Below are positions 8,919-17,573 of a stretch of DNA of 64,000 bases, in pieces. The stretch lies in assembly GCA_964416195.1 (NCBI GenBank), contig CAYQDB010000006.1, positions 87,231 through 151,230 on the forward strand, read 5' to 3'. How positions within the stretch are numbered: the first letter of the stretch is position 1; each line of letters starts with the position of its first letter. A program made the translations under genes and the position numbers. Origin of the DNA: CAYQDB01 sp964416195 (GTDB taxonomy: Bacteria; Zixibacteria; MSB-5A5; GN15; FEB-12). A model generated the notes under the pieces. That model did no database searches. It was not told the origin of the DNA and worked only from the letters and a program-made list of their open reading frames with translations.

Positions 8919-9374
8919 TCATTTTGATAGCCGAAATGTAAAACAGAATCGATCTGTATACTGTTGATCGTCTACAGTTACAACGTACTCAATGGTGTCG
9001 GGGCCAAGTCTGAGGCTGTCTCCCTTAAAAGCTGCTTTGAATTGGCCCTGGGGCACATGAGAGGAATCGCAGGCGAACTTGGGGATAATGAAGACTCGTA
9101 TCAGTCTAATTAGATTACTGCCAAAGTTATCAACGGTTCCCCCGGAACTACACAGGCCGCTGTTGAAAGTAATATGTTTTAGAAAGTACTGGTTGCCCTC
9201 GACCGTAAACGCCACTGAATCGATGCTGGTATTCGTGTATGGGTTAGCGTCCTGTAAGTCTTTAACTTCCAGTTCTCCGGAGAATACCTCAACTGCCGGC
9301 GGCTGTTCCGAATTGTCCCCACAGCCGATCGAAAACATCATCACCAGAGCCACAACAAGGCTCCTGATTTTCAC
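8919..9374 (-). CDS. Small lipoprotein, paralogue of the 8243-8698 product
   Basis: 151 residues. Starts at GTG 9374, supported by GGAGG 6 nt upstream. Signal peptide KIRSLVVALVMMFSIGC, with SIGC as an acceptable lipobox. Mature region parallels the neighbouring lipoprotein (EVFSGELEV, NSGLCSSGGTVDNFGSN, VPQGQFKAAFKGDSLRLGP, FRLSK at the end), including paired cysteines that may form a disulfide. The pair arose by tandem duplication and is now split by a palindromic repeat. Function unknown. Confidence 0.76.
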   Translation of the reverse strand: MKIRSLVVALVMMFSIGCGDNSEQPPAVEVFSGELEVKDLQDANPYTNTSIDSVAFTVEGNQYFLKHITFNSGLCSSGGTVDNFGSNLIRLIRVFIIPKFACDSSHVPQGQFKAAFKGDSLRLGPDTIEYVVTVDDQQYTDRFCFTFRLSK

Positions 9375-9461
9375 TTAACACCTCCAGGTCGATAGCCCCA
9401 TACTATATAACGCAGCAGGTGCGTTGGATGTTTGAAGCAAAATAGGTGGAGTTTGAATTTG

Positions 9462-11138
9462 TTACAGACCGCTATCGGTAACATCGGACGGTTCGTTCTC
9501 CTCGGGTACGCTTTCGACCTTTCTCTGGCGGCTGTATTCGACCGCTGCCCTGACAAACTCACGGAACAAAGGGTGCGCTCGGGTGGGGCGGGATTTCAAT
9601 TCGGGGTGGAACTGCACCGCCACAAACCATCGATGCGACGGTACCTCCGCAACTTCCACCAGCCGCTCATCCGGAGAAAGTCCCGATAGAAGTAACCCCT
9701 TTTCCGTCAGCATTTCGCGGTAGGCATTGTTCACCTCGTAGCGGTGGCGGTGACGCTCGGATATTTCCTTCCGGCCATAGGCCTCGTAGGTTTTTGACCC
9801 CTCTGTTAGGATACAGGGATACGCCCCCAGGCGCATAGTGCCGCCCAGTTCAGTGACCCCTTCCTGGTCAGCCATGAGGTGGATGACGGGATGTTTCAAG
9901 TCACGGTAGAATTCGTAGCTGTGGGCGTCGGATAAACCACAGACATTGCGGGCAAATTCGATTACGGCGCACTGCATGCCGAGGCATATCCCCAAAAAGG
10001 GAATGTTGTTCTCTCGCACGTAGTGAATAGCCTCAATTTTTCCTTCGACGCCGCGTTCCCCAAAACCTCCGGGAATGAGGAGGCCGTCGACATCCTGCAG
10101 GAGTCTCTCCGCCCCGCTGCGCTTGATGTCCTCGGAGCTCACCCAGACCAGCCTGACCTCTGCGTCGCTGTGTACCCCAGCATGAACGAATGCCTCGATG
10201 ATGGATTTGTAGGCATCTTTCAGGGTAACGTACTTACCGCAGACGGCAATCGTTGTATGATGATTGGGATTATTGATTTTCTCGACCATCTGTTCCCACT
10301 CTGCCATGTCCGGCAGGGGGATCTTCCAGCCGAAGTGCTCACACATAATGTCGTCCAGACCCTGCTTGTGGAACTTCAGCGGCACTTCATAGATAGTCTC
10401 CACGTCCTGAGCAACGATTACGGACAACGTTGGGACCGAGCAGAACAGACTGATTTTCTGCCGTAGACTGTCGGAAATCGACTGTGCAGAGCGGCATAGC
10501 AACATGTCCGGCTGGATGCCGATCTCCCTAAGTGCGCGCACAGAGTGCTGAGTGGGCTTAGTCTTAAACTCGCCGGCTGTGGGAATAAAGGGAACAAGCG
10601 TGACATGGACATACATTGTATTGCGGCGACCGATTTCCAAGCCTATCTGGCGGATTGCCTCTAAAAACGGCAAGGACTCGATGTCACCGACTGTACCACC
10701 AATCTCAGCCACGACCACGTCCGGCCTCTGTGGGGCGTGTTCCAGCTTCCTGATACGGCTCTTTATCTCCTCAGTGACATGGGGAATTACCTGCACGGTC
10801 GCGCCGAGGTAATCACCGCGGCGTTCCCTGGTTATGATGGTGTTGTAGATTTGACCCGTAGTGACATTGTTATCTTTGGTAAGTGATTGATCCAGAAAGC
10901 GCTCGTAGTGCCCTAAGTCAAGATCGGTTTCGGAGCCGTCGTCGAGCACGAAAACCTCGCCGTGCTGGAAAGGGTTCATCGTTCCGGGGTCAACGTTGAG
11001 GTAGGGATCAAGTTTGAGATTACAGACCCTCAGCCCTCGTTTTTGCAGTAATAGGCCGATTGAGGCTGAAGCAATCCCCTTGCCGAGCGCTGATACTACG
11101 CCGCCGGTTACGAAAATGTATTTGGTCTTCTCGGACAT
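9462..11138 (-). CDS. pyrG: CTP synthase
   Basis: 558 residues, full length. Converts UTP to CTP with ATP and glutamine. N-terminal amidoligase domain opens with KYIFVTGGVVSALGKGIASA and contains KLDPYLNVDPGTMNP and DLGHYERF. The C-terminal class I glutaminase domain has LGICLGMQ (nucleophile Cys) and FVAVQFHPELKSRP (catalytic His and Glu). It lies 9 bp downstream of kdsB, a pairing seen in many diderms because CMP-Kdo synthesis consumes CTP. Little divergence; assignment is secure. Confidence 0.98.
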   Translation of the reverse strand: MSEKTKYIFVTGGVVSALGKGIASASIGLLLQKRGLRVCNLKLDPYLNVDPGTMNPFQHGEVFVLDDGSETDLDLGHYERFLDQSLTKDNNVTTGQIYNTIITRERRGDYLGATVQVIPHVTEEIKSRIRKLEHAPQRPDVVVAEIGGTVGDIESLPFLEAIRQIGLEIGRRNTMYVHVTLVPFIPTAGEFKTKPTQHSVRALREIGIQPDMLLCRSAQSISDSLRQKISLFCSVPTLSVIVAQDVETIYEVPLKFHKQGLDDIMCEHFGWKIPLPDMAEWEQMVEKINNPNHHTTIAVCGKYVTLKDAYKSIIEAFVHAGVHSDAEVRLVWVSSEDIKRSGAERLLQDVDGLLIPGGFGERGVEGKIEAIHYVRENNIPFLGICLGMQCAVIEFARNVCGLSDAHSYEFYRDLKHPVIHLMADQEGVTELGGTMRLGAYPCILTEGSKTYEAYGRKEISERHRHRYEVNNAYREMLTEKGLLLSGLSPDERLVEVAEVPSHRWFVAVQFHPELKSRPTRAHPLFREFVRAAVEYSRQRKVESVPEENEPSDVTDSGL

Positions 11139-11147
11139 ACGCCTTCC

Positions 11148-11891
11148 TTACCCATATATTCTCTTGAGCTTCTTCAAATCCTGCGGAGTATCGACTGACA
11201 CGGACCGCATGGCGGTTTTGAACACAGTCAACTTGCCACCGTTTTCCAGCACCCTTAGCTGTTCCAGCGACTCGGCTTTCTCCAGAGGCGACCGTTTCCA
11301 CCCGGTGAAACGCTCCAAGCCCCGACGTCGGAAGAAGTAGACTCCGATGTGTGCCAAAAACGGGAACAGCTCCGCTTTATTCTTCTTATCGGCGCTCTGT
11401 AAGTAGGGGATGGGGGAACGGGAAAACCACAATGCGGTGCCGTCTGCGGCAACCACGACCTTGACGATATTGGGACTATGCAGCTCCTTATCCGTGTCCA
11501 GGCGACGGGCCAGGGTCGCGAACTCTATACGGGGGTTACTGGTGAGTCTCTTGATTGTTCCATCAAGGACGCGCGCCTTAAGCCCCAGGTTATCAGCTTG
11601 AATATTGACCACAATATCGCCCCCTACTCTTTGCATAACCTCAGCCACACGATCGGAACCGGTACGGTGGCGGGAGGAAGTCAGTAACGCTTCTCCTCCG
11701 AAATCTGTAACCGCTTTTAGCACCTGTCTGCTGTCGGAAGCCACGATCACCCTGTCAATTCTCCTGGCTTTTCTTGCCTCGTTGTAGACGTAGAAAAGAA
11801 GCGGTTTGCCTTGGTAGGGGTAAATCACCTTATTAGAAAACCGCTTAGAGTTTAGCCGGGCTGGAATGACTGCTATGACAGTTGGCGCCAT
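11148..11891 (-). CDS. kdsB: 3-deoxy-manno-octulosonate cytidylyltransferase (KdsB family)
   Basis: 247 residues, the normal KdsB size. Activates Kdo as CMP-Kdo for LPS inner core. Motifs: IPARLNSKRFSNKVI (nucleotide loop), HRTGSDRVAEV, SPLEKAESLEQLRVLENG and VDTPQDLKKL near the end. The usual NVQGDEP loop reads NIQADNLGL: the metal-binding Asp is kept but the following Glu-Pro is lost, so substrate preference might differ. It overlaps gatC by 1 nt (TAATG) and precedes pyrG by 9 bp. No kdsA is in the window. Confidence 0.85.
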   Translation of the reverse strand: MAPTVIAVIPARLNSKRFSNKVIYPYQGKPLLFYVYNEARKARRIDRVIVASDSRQVLKAVTDFGGEALLTSSRHRTGSDRVAEVMQRVGGDIVVNIQADNLGLKARVLDGTIKRLTSNPRIEFATLARRLDTDKELHSPNIVKVVVAADGTALWFSRSPIPYLQSADKKNKAELFPFLAHIGVYFFRRRGLERFTGWKRSPLEKAESLEQLRVLENGGKLTVFKTAMRSVSVDTPQDLKKLKRIYG

Positions 11892-12178
11892 TACTTGATC
11901 ACCCTGGGGACGCGGGAGTACTCGCCATCACTGTCGGGAGCATTGCATAAAGCCATGTCACGCGGTAGCGAGGGGCGCACCTTGTCTTCCCGAAAGACGT
12001 TTTCGACCGTGATAAACTGGTTGCGCGGCTCGATTCCTTCGGTGTCAATCCCCTGGAGTTGCTCGAAATAGTCCACGATAACGGTAAGTTCCCGGGTGAA
12101 TCTCTCAATCTCGTCGGGAGTCAGTTTCAACCGGGCCAGCCGGGCGATCTGTTTTACTTGATCCTTTGAGAGCGGCAT
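11891..12178 (-). CDS. gatC: Asp/Glu-tRNA amidotransferase subunit C
   Basis: 95 residues, matching GatC. The small subunit stabilises GatAB, which amidates misacylated Glu-tRNA(Gln) or Asp-tRNA(Asn). Recognised from VKQIARLARLKLTPDEIERF at the N-terminus, the DYFEQLQGIDTEGIEP stretch and the C-terminal REDKVRPSLPRDMAL followed by RVPRVIK. gatA and gatB are not adjacent; downstream are kdsB (1-nt overlap) and pyrG, so it heads a mixed operon. The 160-bp gap upstream is shared with the divergent sensor gene. Confidence 0.95.
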   Translation of the reverse strand: MPLSKDQVKQIARLARLKLTPDEIERFTRELTVIVDYFEQLQGIDTEGIEPRNQFITVENVFREDKVRPSLPRDMALCNAPDSDGEYSRVPRVIK

Positions 12179-12338
12179 GGAAGAAGATATGTACGTAAGA
12201 TGCGCTTGTCAAGGTTAAAGGACTCACCGAAAGGGGACGGTGATGCCGCGCAGAGAAGCTTCGCCAGATCGATTAAAGCAACCTTACGAAACGCCGATAC
12301 ACTATATAGGTGTCCCAAAATGAAACAAGAACTGCACG
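12179..12338. promoter_or_regulatory. Divergent intergenic region between gatC and the sensor gene
   Basis: 160 bp serving both gatC (minus) and the gene at 12339 (plus). It contains a CACCG...CGGTG inverted pair around 12225-12242 and a TATATA-like -10 region near 12301-12307, about 35 bp before the plus-strand start. No clear operator was identified. Confidence 0.35.
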
Positions 12339-13736
12339 GTGACAACAACACAGATTAAGGATAATCCAGTATCACTGGAGACGTTAGGGTCTCGTCTTTC
12401 GCCATCGCCAGCGATTGTGACCCGCATCGGTCTGTCGGAAGTAACCAAGGCAGCCGCCGTGGAGTCGCTGCTTTTGGGAGTACGGCTGCGAGGCTGGTTG
12501 GCTGACCGTGACAAGGAGTTTCTGGACAATCTTACCCCCGACAGGTCCATCGCGTTTTTGATTCATGGCAAGCGCTATCTCCACCCGGAAGGTGTGCGGC
12601 TGTTTCCCCACGAAATGGTCGAAAGCGCCATAGCGCAAGGGGGCGAGGCGCTTTTCTCGCATCGGTATCGTCCCGGGAGGTCCCATGCGGACGGCTACAC
12701 AATCCACACCGCTTTGATAAATCCATCAGAAGAAAATCCTCTGGTTATCGGTTATTTTGGGCCTGACAATCAACTCAGTCACCCGGAGACCCACGATCGG
12801 TTCTTTAAGTTAGTATCGCAATTCCGGCAAGCGTACCGCCTGGCGGGCCAGGTTGCGCAAGAGCTGGCTGTGCGACAAGAAGCCGAAGTGCCAACGGCAA
12901 TCATTAACCGTTGCTCAGGACGCGTGGTGGCAGTCAACGGGGCGGCGGAGACGTTGCTTCGTATCTCTGAGAGAAGGTTGGTTGATTTGGAGTTTGGCCA
13001 GTTGAAGTCCAGATTGATGCCGATTCTGACCAGCCGCAGGCTGAAAATAACCAACGTAAGTCGAGAGAACCTCTACCTGTCGGTCATTACTATACTCCCC
13101 GATCTGGCTTCCCGGGACCGCCGGGGCTCCGGAACTGACGAGTTCTTTGTTGAAGTGCTTCGGAGCAAATCAGCAGACATAGTGAAGACAGTCAAGCGTC
13201 TGGAAACACTGAGCGACAGGATCGTGAATGAAGAGATTACTGCGCTTTCAGGAGCAGTTGCGAAAGCTACTAGGGAGCTCGATCTCTATATTGCCAGACT
13301 GCGTTTCTTGTGGCACTATGACCGCCTGGCACCAGGCGGTGTTGATCTACTGGAGGAACTGAGGCAGGCCCTTGGAAGGGTTGTTTCTGTGGTCGGCAGC
13401 AAACGCAGCATTGAAATAGGTGAGACGACTTCCGGTTTTGAGGTCCGGGCTCCGCGAGGTGCGCTTCTGAATCTGTTTGAAAGCATCTTGCTGTCACACC
13501 TTTCCGAGCTCGATGTGCCCGGCAATACGAATATCAGCCTCGAGAAGCATCCGGCTGCTCGAGAATTGGTTATTGTTTTTGAGACTGATACTTTCCCGGT
13601 TCTTGCAGAAAATAGCATAAATCCTGAATGCTTAAGCTATGCCAAGGAACTAGCGGCCAGGATGGGTGTCCGGCTCGCTGACAGGGAAAGCGTACAGGAT
13701 TACAAGGTGATTACCGGGGTGACGGTCAACCTGTGA
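12339..13736 (+). CDS. Degenerate sensor-kinase-like protein with PAS-like domain
   Basis: 465 residues, GTG start, no transmembrane segment. A novel N-terminal region of about 170 residues is followed by a PAS-like stretch (PTAIINRCSGRVVAVNGAAE, about residues 185-205). A helical stretch sits where a DHp domain should be, then a C-terminal GHKL-like domain (about 365-465). The expected H-box histidine is absent (SGAVAKATRELDLYIARL region), the N-box reads LLNLFESILLSHL without its Asn, and no DxGxG is visible. It probably cannot act as a histidine kinase. It overlaps the response-regulator-like gene by 4 nt (GTGA), so the two are coupled and presumably interact. Confidence 0.65.
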   Translation: MTTTQIKDNPVSLETLGSRLSPSPAIVTRIGLSEVTKAAAVESLLLGVRLRGWLADRDKEFLDNLTPDRSIAFLIHGKRYLHPEGVRLFPHEMVESAIAQGGEALFSHRYRPGRSHADGYTIHTALINPSEENPLVIGYFGPDNQLSHPETHDRFFKLVSQFRQAYRLAGQVAQELAVRQEAEVPTAIINRCSGRVVAVNGAAETLLRISERRLVDLEFGQLKSRLMPILTSRRLKITNVSRENLYLSVITILPDLASRDRRGSGTDEFFVEVLRSKSADIVKTVKRLETLSDRIVNEEITALSGAVAKATRELDLYIARLRFLWHYDRLAPGGVDLLEELRQALGRVVSVVGSKRSIEIGETTSGFEVRAPRGALLNLFESILLSHLSELDVPGNTNISLEKHPAARELVIVFETDTFPVLAENSINPECLSYAKELAARMGVRLADRESVQDYKVITGVTVNL

Positions 13737-15157
13737 AGGGTTTGATAGAATCGAATCTCATGAATGGGAAGAGGAAAACATCGATCTTGCTGATTGACCC
13801 AGATGGGAGCGCTCAGCGCTCACTGTCGTTGGGTGTTGGGAAAGACGAATACCTGATCAAGGTAACCAATTCGAGTCAAGCCGCCCTGGATATACTGGAC
13901 CGGCAGGCGTTTGATATTGCGCTTATCGCTGATCTGGCGGACCAGGCCACAGTCCCGGAAACTGTCAAGCGAATACGACTGGGTCACCTCTACACAGAGG
14001 TTATTCTCCTGGGAGAATCATCAGATGATAAAATGGCCGTTGAGGCGCTGCGTGCAGGGGCTTTCGACTGTATCAATAAGCCTTTTTCCAGCGAGTATCT
14101 GTGGCTGAGACTGGGCAAGACGGCCGAGCATGGAAATATGAGGAAGGAGTTGACTGCGCTGCAGCGTGAGATAGCGATGGACTGCGCGTTTGATAATATT
14201 GTCGGCGTATCAGCAGCAATAACAAAACTGAAGGAGACGATCAAGCGCATCGCTCCTACTGACATTCCCGTTCTCATAACCGGTGCCATGGGAACCGGTA
14301 AGGGGTTTCTGGCTCGCGTGATCCATCACCATTCCGACCGCCGCCGGAGGCCGTTTGTTAGCGTTGACTGTTCCGGCGTTGACGGCGCACAGCTCGAAAA
14401 GGTGTTATTCGGGCCGACCGAGGACGGCAACTCTTTGGAGCCAAGAGAGCTGGCGGCAGCCCTAGAAAAAGCCGACCACGGCAGTCTTTTCCTGGACGCG
14501 GTCGATCGCATGCCACTCCCGGTCCAGACAAAGCTGTCATGTTTTCTGCGGGACTTCAAACTGGAAGCATCCCGCCCCGGAGCAGATAGGAAGATCGATG
14601 TGCGTGTGATCACCGCTACCGAAAAGAACCTGGGCTCTCTCGTTGCTGAAGGGAAGTTTCGCGAGGATCTACTCAATCGCCTGGGTGTTGTCAGTGTGGA
14701 AATCCCCGCGCTTGCTGAGCGGACTGAAGATATAGAAATGTTGACTGATTATTTGCTTCGAAGGATTGCCGCCGATTTCGGCAGGAAGCAGTTGAGCATC
14801 AGCCGGCAGGCCGTCGATAAACTTGTCAGCCATACCTGGCCGGGGAATGTACGCGAGTTGCAGAACTGTCTCAGGCAGGCTGTGGTTCACTGCAACCGCG
14901 ATTATCTGGACGTGGACGATATCATCCTGGGAGTTTCCAACGATTACCGAAATCCCGGCGAGAGGATGTCACCGGGATCGGCATCGATAGCTACTGATAG
15001 TCTTCTCGAGGACAACCAGCGCGTTGTCATCAGGAAGGCTCTCGCTAATAATAACTGGAATTTCAGCCAGACGGCTCAGGCGCTTGGTATCGGACGAACG
15101 ACATTGTGGCGCAAGGTTAAGAAATACAACCTGAAACGGGATACCGTACCAAGTTAG
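13733..15157 (+). CDS. NtrC-like REC-AAA+-Fis regulator lacking GAFTGA and other key residues
   Basis: 474 residues from GTG 13733 (an ATG at 13760 is an alternative). Order: REC domain (about 15-125), AAA+ domain (about 160-395), Fis-type helix-turn-helix (NFSQTAQALGIGRTTLWRKV). Walker A is intact (GAMGTGKG, 184-191) and the arginine-finger segment FREDLLNRLGVV is present. The sigma54-contact GAFTGA is replaced by sequence after LFGPTEDGNSLEP (from residue 225), Walker B reads FLDAVD with Ala256 instead of Glu, and the REC phospho-acceptor position (66) is Ala with Asp one residue later. It therefore probably binds DNA without acting as a normal sigma54 activator. Confidence 0.85.
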   Translation: MKGLIESNLMNGKRKTSILLIDPDGSAQRSLSLGVGKDEYLIKVTNSSQAALDILDRQAFDIALIADLADQATVPETVKRIRLGHLYTEVILLGESSDDKMAVEALRAGAFDCINKPFSSEYLWLRLGKTAEHGNMRKELTALQREIAMDCAFDNIVGVSAAITKLKETIKRIAPTDIPVLITGAMGTGKGFLARVIHHHSDRRRRPFVSVDCSGVDGAQLEKVLFGPTEDGNSLEPRELAAALEKADHGSLFLDAVDRMPLPVQTKLSCFLRDFKLEASRPGADRKIDVRVITATEKNLGSLVAEGKFREDLLNRLGVVSVEIPALAERTEDIEMLTDYLLRRIAADFGRKQLSISRQAVDKLVSHTWPGNVRELQNCLRQAVVHCNRDYLDVDDIILGVSNDYRNPGERMSPGSASIATDSLLEDNQRVVIRKALANNNWNFSQTAQALGIGRTTLWRKVKKYNLKRDTVPS

Positions 15158-15184
15158 CTCGGAGGCGCCCTGGCCTGAGGGGGT

Positions 15185-15727
15185 ATGTGCAGATTGCAGC
15201 AAAGTGACAACATTACAGAGTTCACGGACGAAAGCTCCGAGGACAACTATCAGACCCTTGATGAAGTAGTCAGAGGCATCAGTGATCTGTCTGAGGTTTT
15301 CTTTGAGCTAACCCGGTACCTGAACAGGGACTTTGAGATCAACAAAGGGGTGCTCGTCCTTAGGCAGGAGCGTCCAAGAAAGCTTGCTGCTGTTTCAACG
15401 TGGAGCAATGGTCTCGGCCGCGATGGTCTTGCCCTTAATCTACCCTGCGACTCGTCATTGTTCGAGCAGGTGGCTGAAAACGGGCAGGTATATACCGAGA
15501 ATTATTGCGGTGCTTTCAGCGGCAACTTCTTCGAGCGGAAACTGCTCCTGGGCGAGAACTCCCGCTCGTTTGTCCTGCAACCGCTGAAGTCAAACGGGCG
15601 CGTCGTCGGACTGCTGGGTTACAGTTCCGAAAGCGCAACCGCTTTCACCATGTTCGAGGAAGGAACGCTGGACGGTGTCGCCGAGGTGTTCGGCTCGGTA
15701 ATAGAAGCCGGTAAGTACAGCCTTTGA
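15185..15727 (+). CDS. GAF-domain-like small protein
   Basis: 180 residues, soluble. ATG 15185 follows a G-rich tract very closely. The fold pattern from about residue 45 on (DFEINKGVLVLRQERPRKLA, then SLFEQVAENGQVYTEN, then SFVLQPLKSNGRVVGLLGYS) is that of a divergent GAF domain: a sensing module binding a small ligand or mediating dimerisation. It starts 27 bp after the degenerate regulator and is probably the third gene of that unit. Ligand unknown. Confidence 0.6.
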   Translation: MCRLQQSDNITEFTDESSEDNYQTLDEVVRGISDLSEVFFELTRYLNRDFEINKGVLVLRQERPRKLAAVSTWSNGLGRDGLALNLPCDSSLFEQVAENGQVYTENYCGAFSGNFFERKLLLGENSRSFVLQPLKSNGRVVGLLGYSSESATAFTMFEEGTLDGVAEVFGSVIEAGKYSL

Positions 15728-15738
15728 GAAAGTCCCGA

Positions 15739-16737
15739 CTAACGCATGTTCTTCTTCAGAGCCTTAATCCTGCGTTTGGCCCGGTTGTGTTCGGCGTTGG
15801 TTCGTGAGAAGAAATGCTCGCCCGTGACATCTGCCACAAAATAAAGGTAGTCGGTTTCCTGCGGATGCAGGGCCGCTGTTATCGCTGCCAGCCCCGGGGA
15901 GTTGATGGGCGTCGGAGGAAGGCCCTGGTGACGATAGGTGTTGTACGGAGTGCCCTTCTTCAAATCCTGCCTGTAAAGGGGACGGTTCAACCCACCAAGA
16001 CCATAAATCACAGTAGGGTCGGCATCCAGTCTCATGTTCTTACGAAGACGGTTGAGGTAAACAGAGGCCACTACCTGGCGTTCGTTGTCTAACTTTGTTT
16101 CCGCTTCGATGATAGAAGCCAAAGTGATGATTTCGTAGCGAGACAAATCACTGTCAATGCTATCCGGCCAGATGCTGTCGGTCTCAGCGTGAAACTGAGC
16201 AACCATTTCCCGTATGACCTCAGTCTCACTAATTCCCCAGGGGAAAACGTATGTCTCTGGGAAGAGGTAACCTTCCAGGCAGGGTAGATCGAGAGATTGT
16301 AGCAAAGTAGAGTCACTGTTGCCTGCGACGATCGCTGCGGAATCGAGATCAAGTTTATGCGCAACAATCGATGCCACCTTCCATATTGGTGCTCCTTCCG
16401 GCACCGTGATCTTGATCAGGACATAACTGGCGTGGCGCAACTTCGCCAACACTGTACGGCAGGAGTTGTGTCCGGTGAAATCGTAGCGGCCGGGTGTCAG
16501 TCTCTTGTCGACCCCGGTAATGCGGGCGGGGTAAGTCAGCATCACCCTGGAGGTGACAACACCTTGTGAGATCAGCTCATCTACGACAGATGCAAATGTG
16601 TCACCTGGTTTGATAATGATAGAGACAACGCGGTCGCCGAGATCAATTGAGCGATTATACAGATAGAATGTATAAGCTACTGCCAGTACCAGCAGGGCAG
16701 CGATGATTGCGAGTATGCTTCCTTTTCTTCTACTCAT
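15739..16737 (-). CDS. mltG: Endolytic murein transglycosylase MltG (YceG-like)
   Basis: 332 residues. A short cytoplasmic N-terminus, one membrane helix (ILAIIAALLVLAVAYTFYLY), a LysM-like segment (IIIKPGDTFASVVDELISQG), then the YceG catalytic domain. ITLASIIEAET holds the catalytic glutamate, and GTPYNTYRHQGLPPTPINSP is the family signature. The enzyme cuts nascent glycan strands at the inner membrane and sets strand length. It lies on the same strand as ruvX, a common pairing, but here 305 bp apart because a palindromic repeat sits between them. It converges with the GAF gene, 11 bp between stops. Confidence 0.95.
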   Translation of the reverse strand: MSRRKGSILAIIAALLVLAVAYTFYLYNRSIDLGDRVVSIIIKPGDTFASVVDELISQGVVTSRVMLTYPARITGVDKRLTPGRYDFTGHNSCRTVLAKLRHASYVLIKITVPEGAPIWKVASIVAHKLDLDSAAIVAGNSDSTLLQSLDLPCLEGYLFPETYVFPWGISETEVIREMVAQFHAETDSIWPDSIDSDLSRYEIITLASIIEAETKLDNERQVVASVYLNRLRKNMRLDADPTVIYGLGGLNRPLYRQDLKKGTPYNTYRHQGLPPTPINSPGLAAITAALHPQETDYLYFVADVTGEHFFSRTNAEHNRAKRRIKALKKNMR

Positions 16738-16803
16738 CGTTCTCTGGTAAACAATACCGTTTCTGTTTATTCCTTATGTAGAGGGTGGCCTTCCATCGGT
16801 CGC

Positions 16804-16922
16804 CCTTCGACTCCGCTCAGGGTGACTTGATTCGACCGGAGGTAAGCGGATTTGGCTTAAGGTGACAGCGAGTGAGAGATGGGAGAGGCTTTTTGTCACT
16901 GTCATGCTGAGCGGAGTCGAAG
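16804..16922. repeat. Palindromic repeat family B, copy 1
   Basis: The arms cttcgactccgctcag (16805-16820) and ctgagcggagtcgaag (16907-16922) are perfect 16-bp reverse complements about 86 bp apart, flanked by ggtgac/gtcac extensions. The same arms recur at 60296-60426. It accounts for most of the 305-bp gap between mltG and ruvX; the remainder (16738-16803 and 16923-17042) shows no gene. No coding capacity. Confidence 0.75.
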
Positions 16923-17042
16923 TATGACGCCTGTTCACGGGTAGGAGGTGACCTTCTGTCACGCCACAAGTCCTGTATTGGCTTGGGTGAACACAATATG
17001 CAGACACGGTTTTCGGTTTCCTATTCTGAGTGTTTAACTCGC

Positions 17043-17480
17043 TTACTCTTCCCGCGGCAGGCTGTCCAGAAATCGCTGAAGAATCAGTACCGCCGCTATG
17101 CGATCAAGGCGTTTCTTGTCCTGTCCGATTTTCTTACCGTGAGCGTGCACCACTCGCTCGGCCTCAACAGTAGACAGTCGTTCATCCACTCTATGTATCG
17201 GGCCGCTGAAGGTTCTTTCCAGCCGTTCAATAAATCGATCCACCTCAAGGCATTTGGGACTTTTTTCTCCCGATAGTAAGAGGGGATATCCGACTACCAG
17301 CCCCGCTGGCTGATACTCCTCAATGATGGTGGAAATCTTGTCTACAGCATCACGGTCGGAGGACACCTCAATCGTTGTTAAGGCTGATGCGATCAATCCA
17401 GTCGGGTCGCTTTTTGCCAGACCAACATGTCTGGTTCCATAGTCGATGCCGATGAAGGTCTTGTCATGGGGTTCGATCAT
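17043..17480 (-). CDS. ruvX: Holliday junction resolvase-like RuvX/YqgF
   Basis: 145 residues, typical length. RNase H-like fold: FIGIDYGTRHVGLAKSD (first catalytic Asp), LVVGYPLLLSGEKS, and DERLSTVEAERVVH with the conserved DER(L)ST motif; the late Asp lies in DKKRLDRIAAVLILQRFLD. In other bacteria this nuclease acts in pre-16S rRNA 5' end processing and was first proposed as an anti-recombinase. Upstream of mltG on the same strand. Confidence 0.95.
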   Translation of the reverse strand: MIEPHDKTFIGIDYGTRHVGLAKSDPTGLIASALTTIEVSSDRDAVDKISTIIEEYQPAGLVVGYPLLLSGEKSPKCLEVDRFIERLERTFSGPIHRVDERLSTVEAERVVHAHGKKIGQDKKRLDRIAAVLILQRFLDSLPREE

Positions 17481-17573
17481 GAAGCAAGTCTATTGTTTTA
17501 TGTCCGGGTTGTCAATGGAAGGTATTACAGGTTGTGAGACAGGGTTGTCTGACCGGGCTAACGAAAGAGAACA

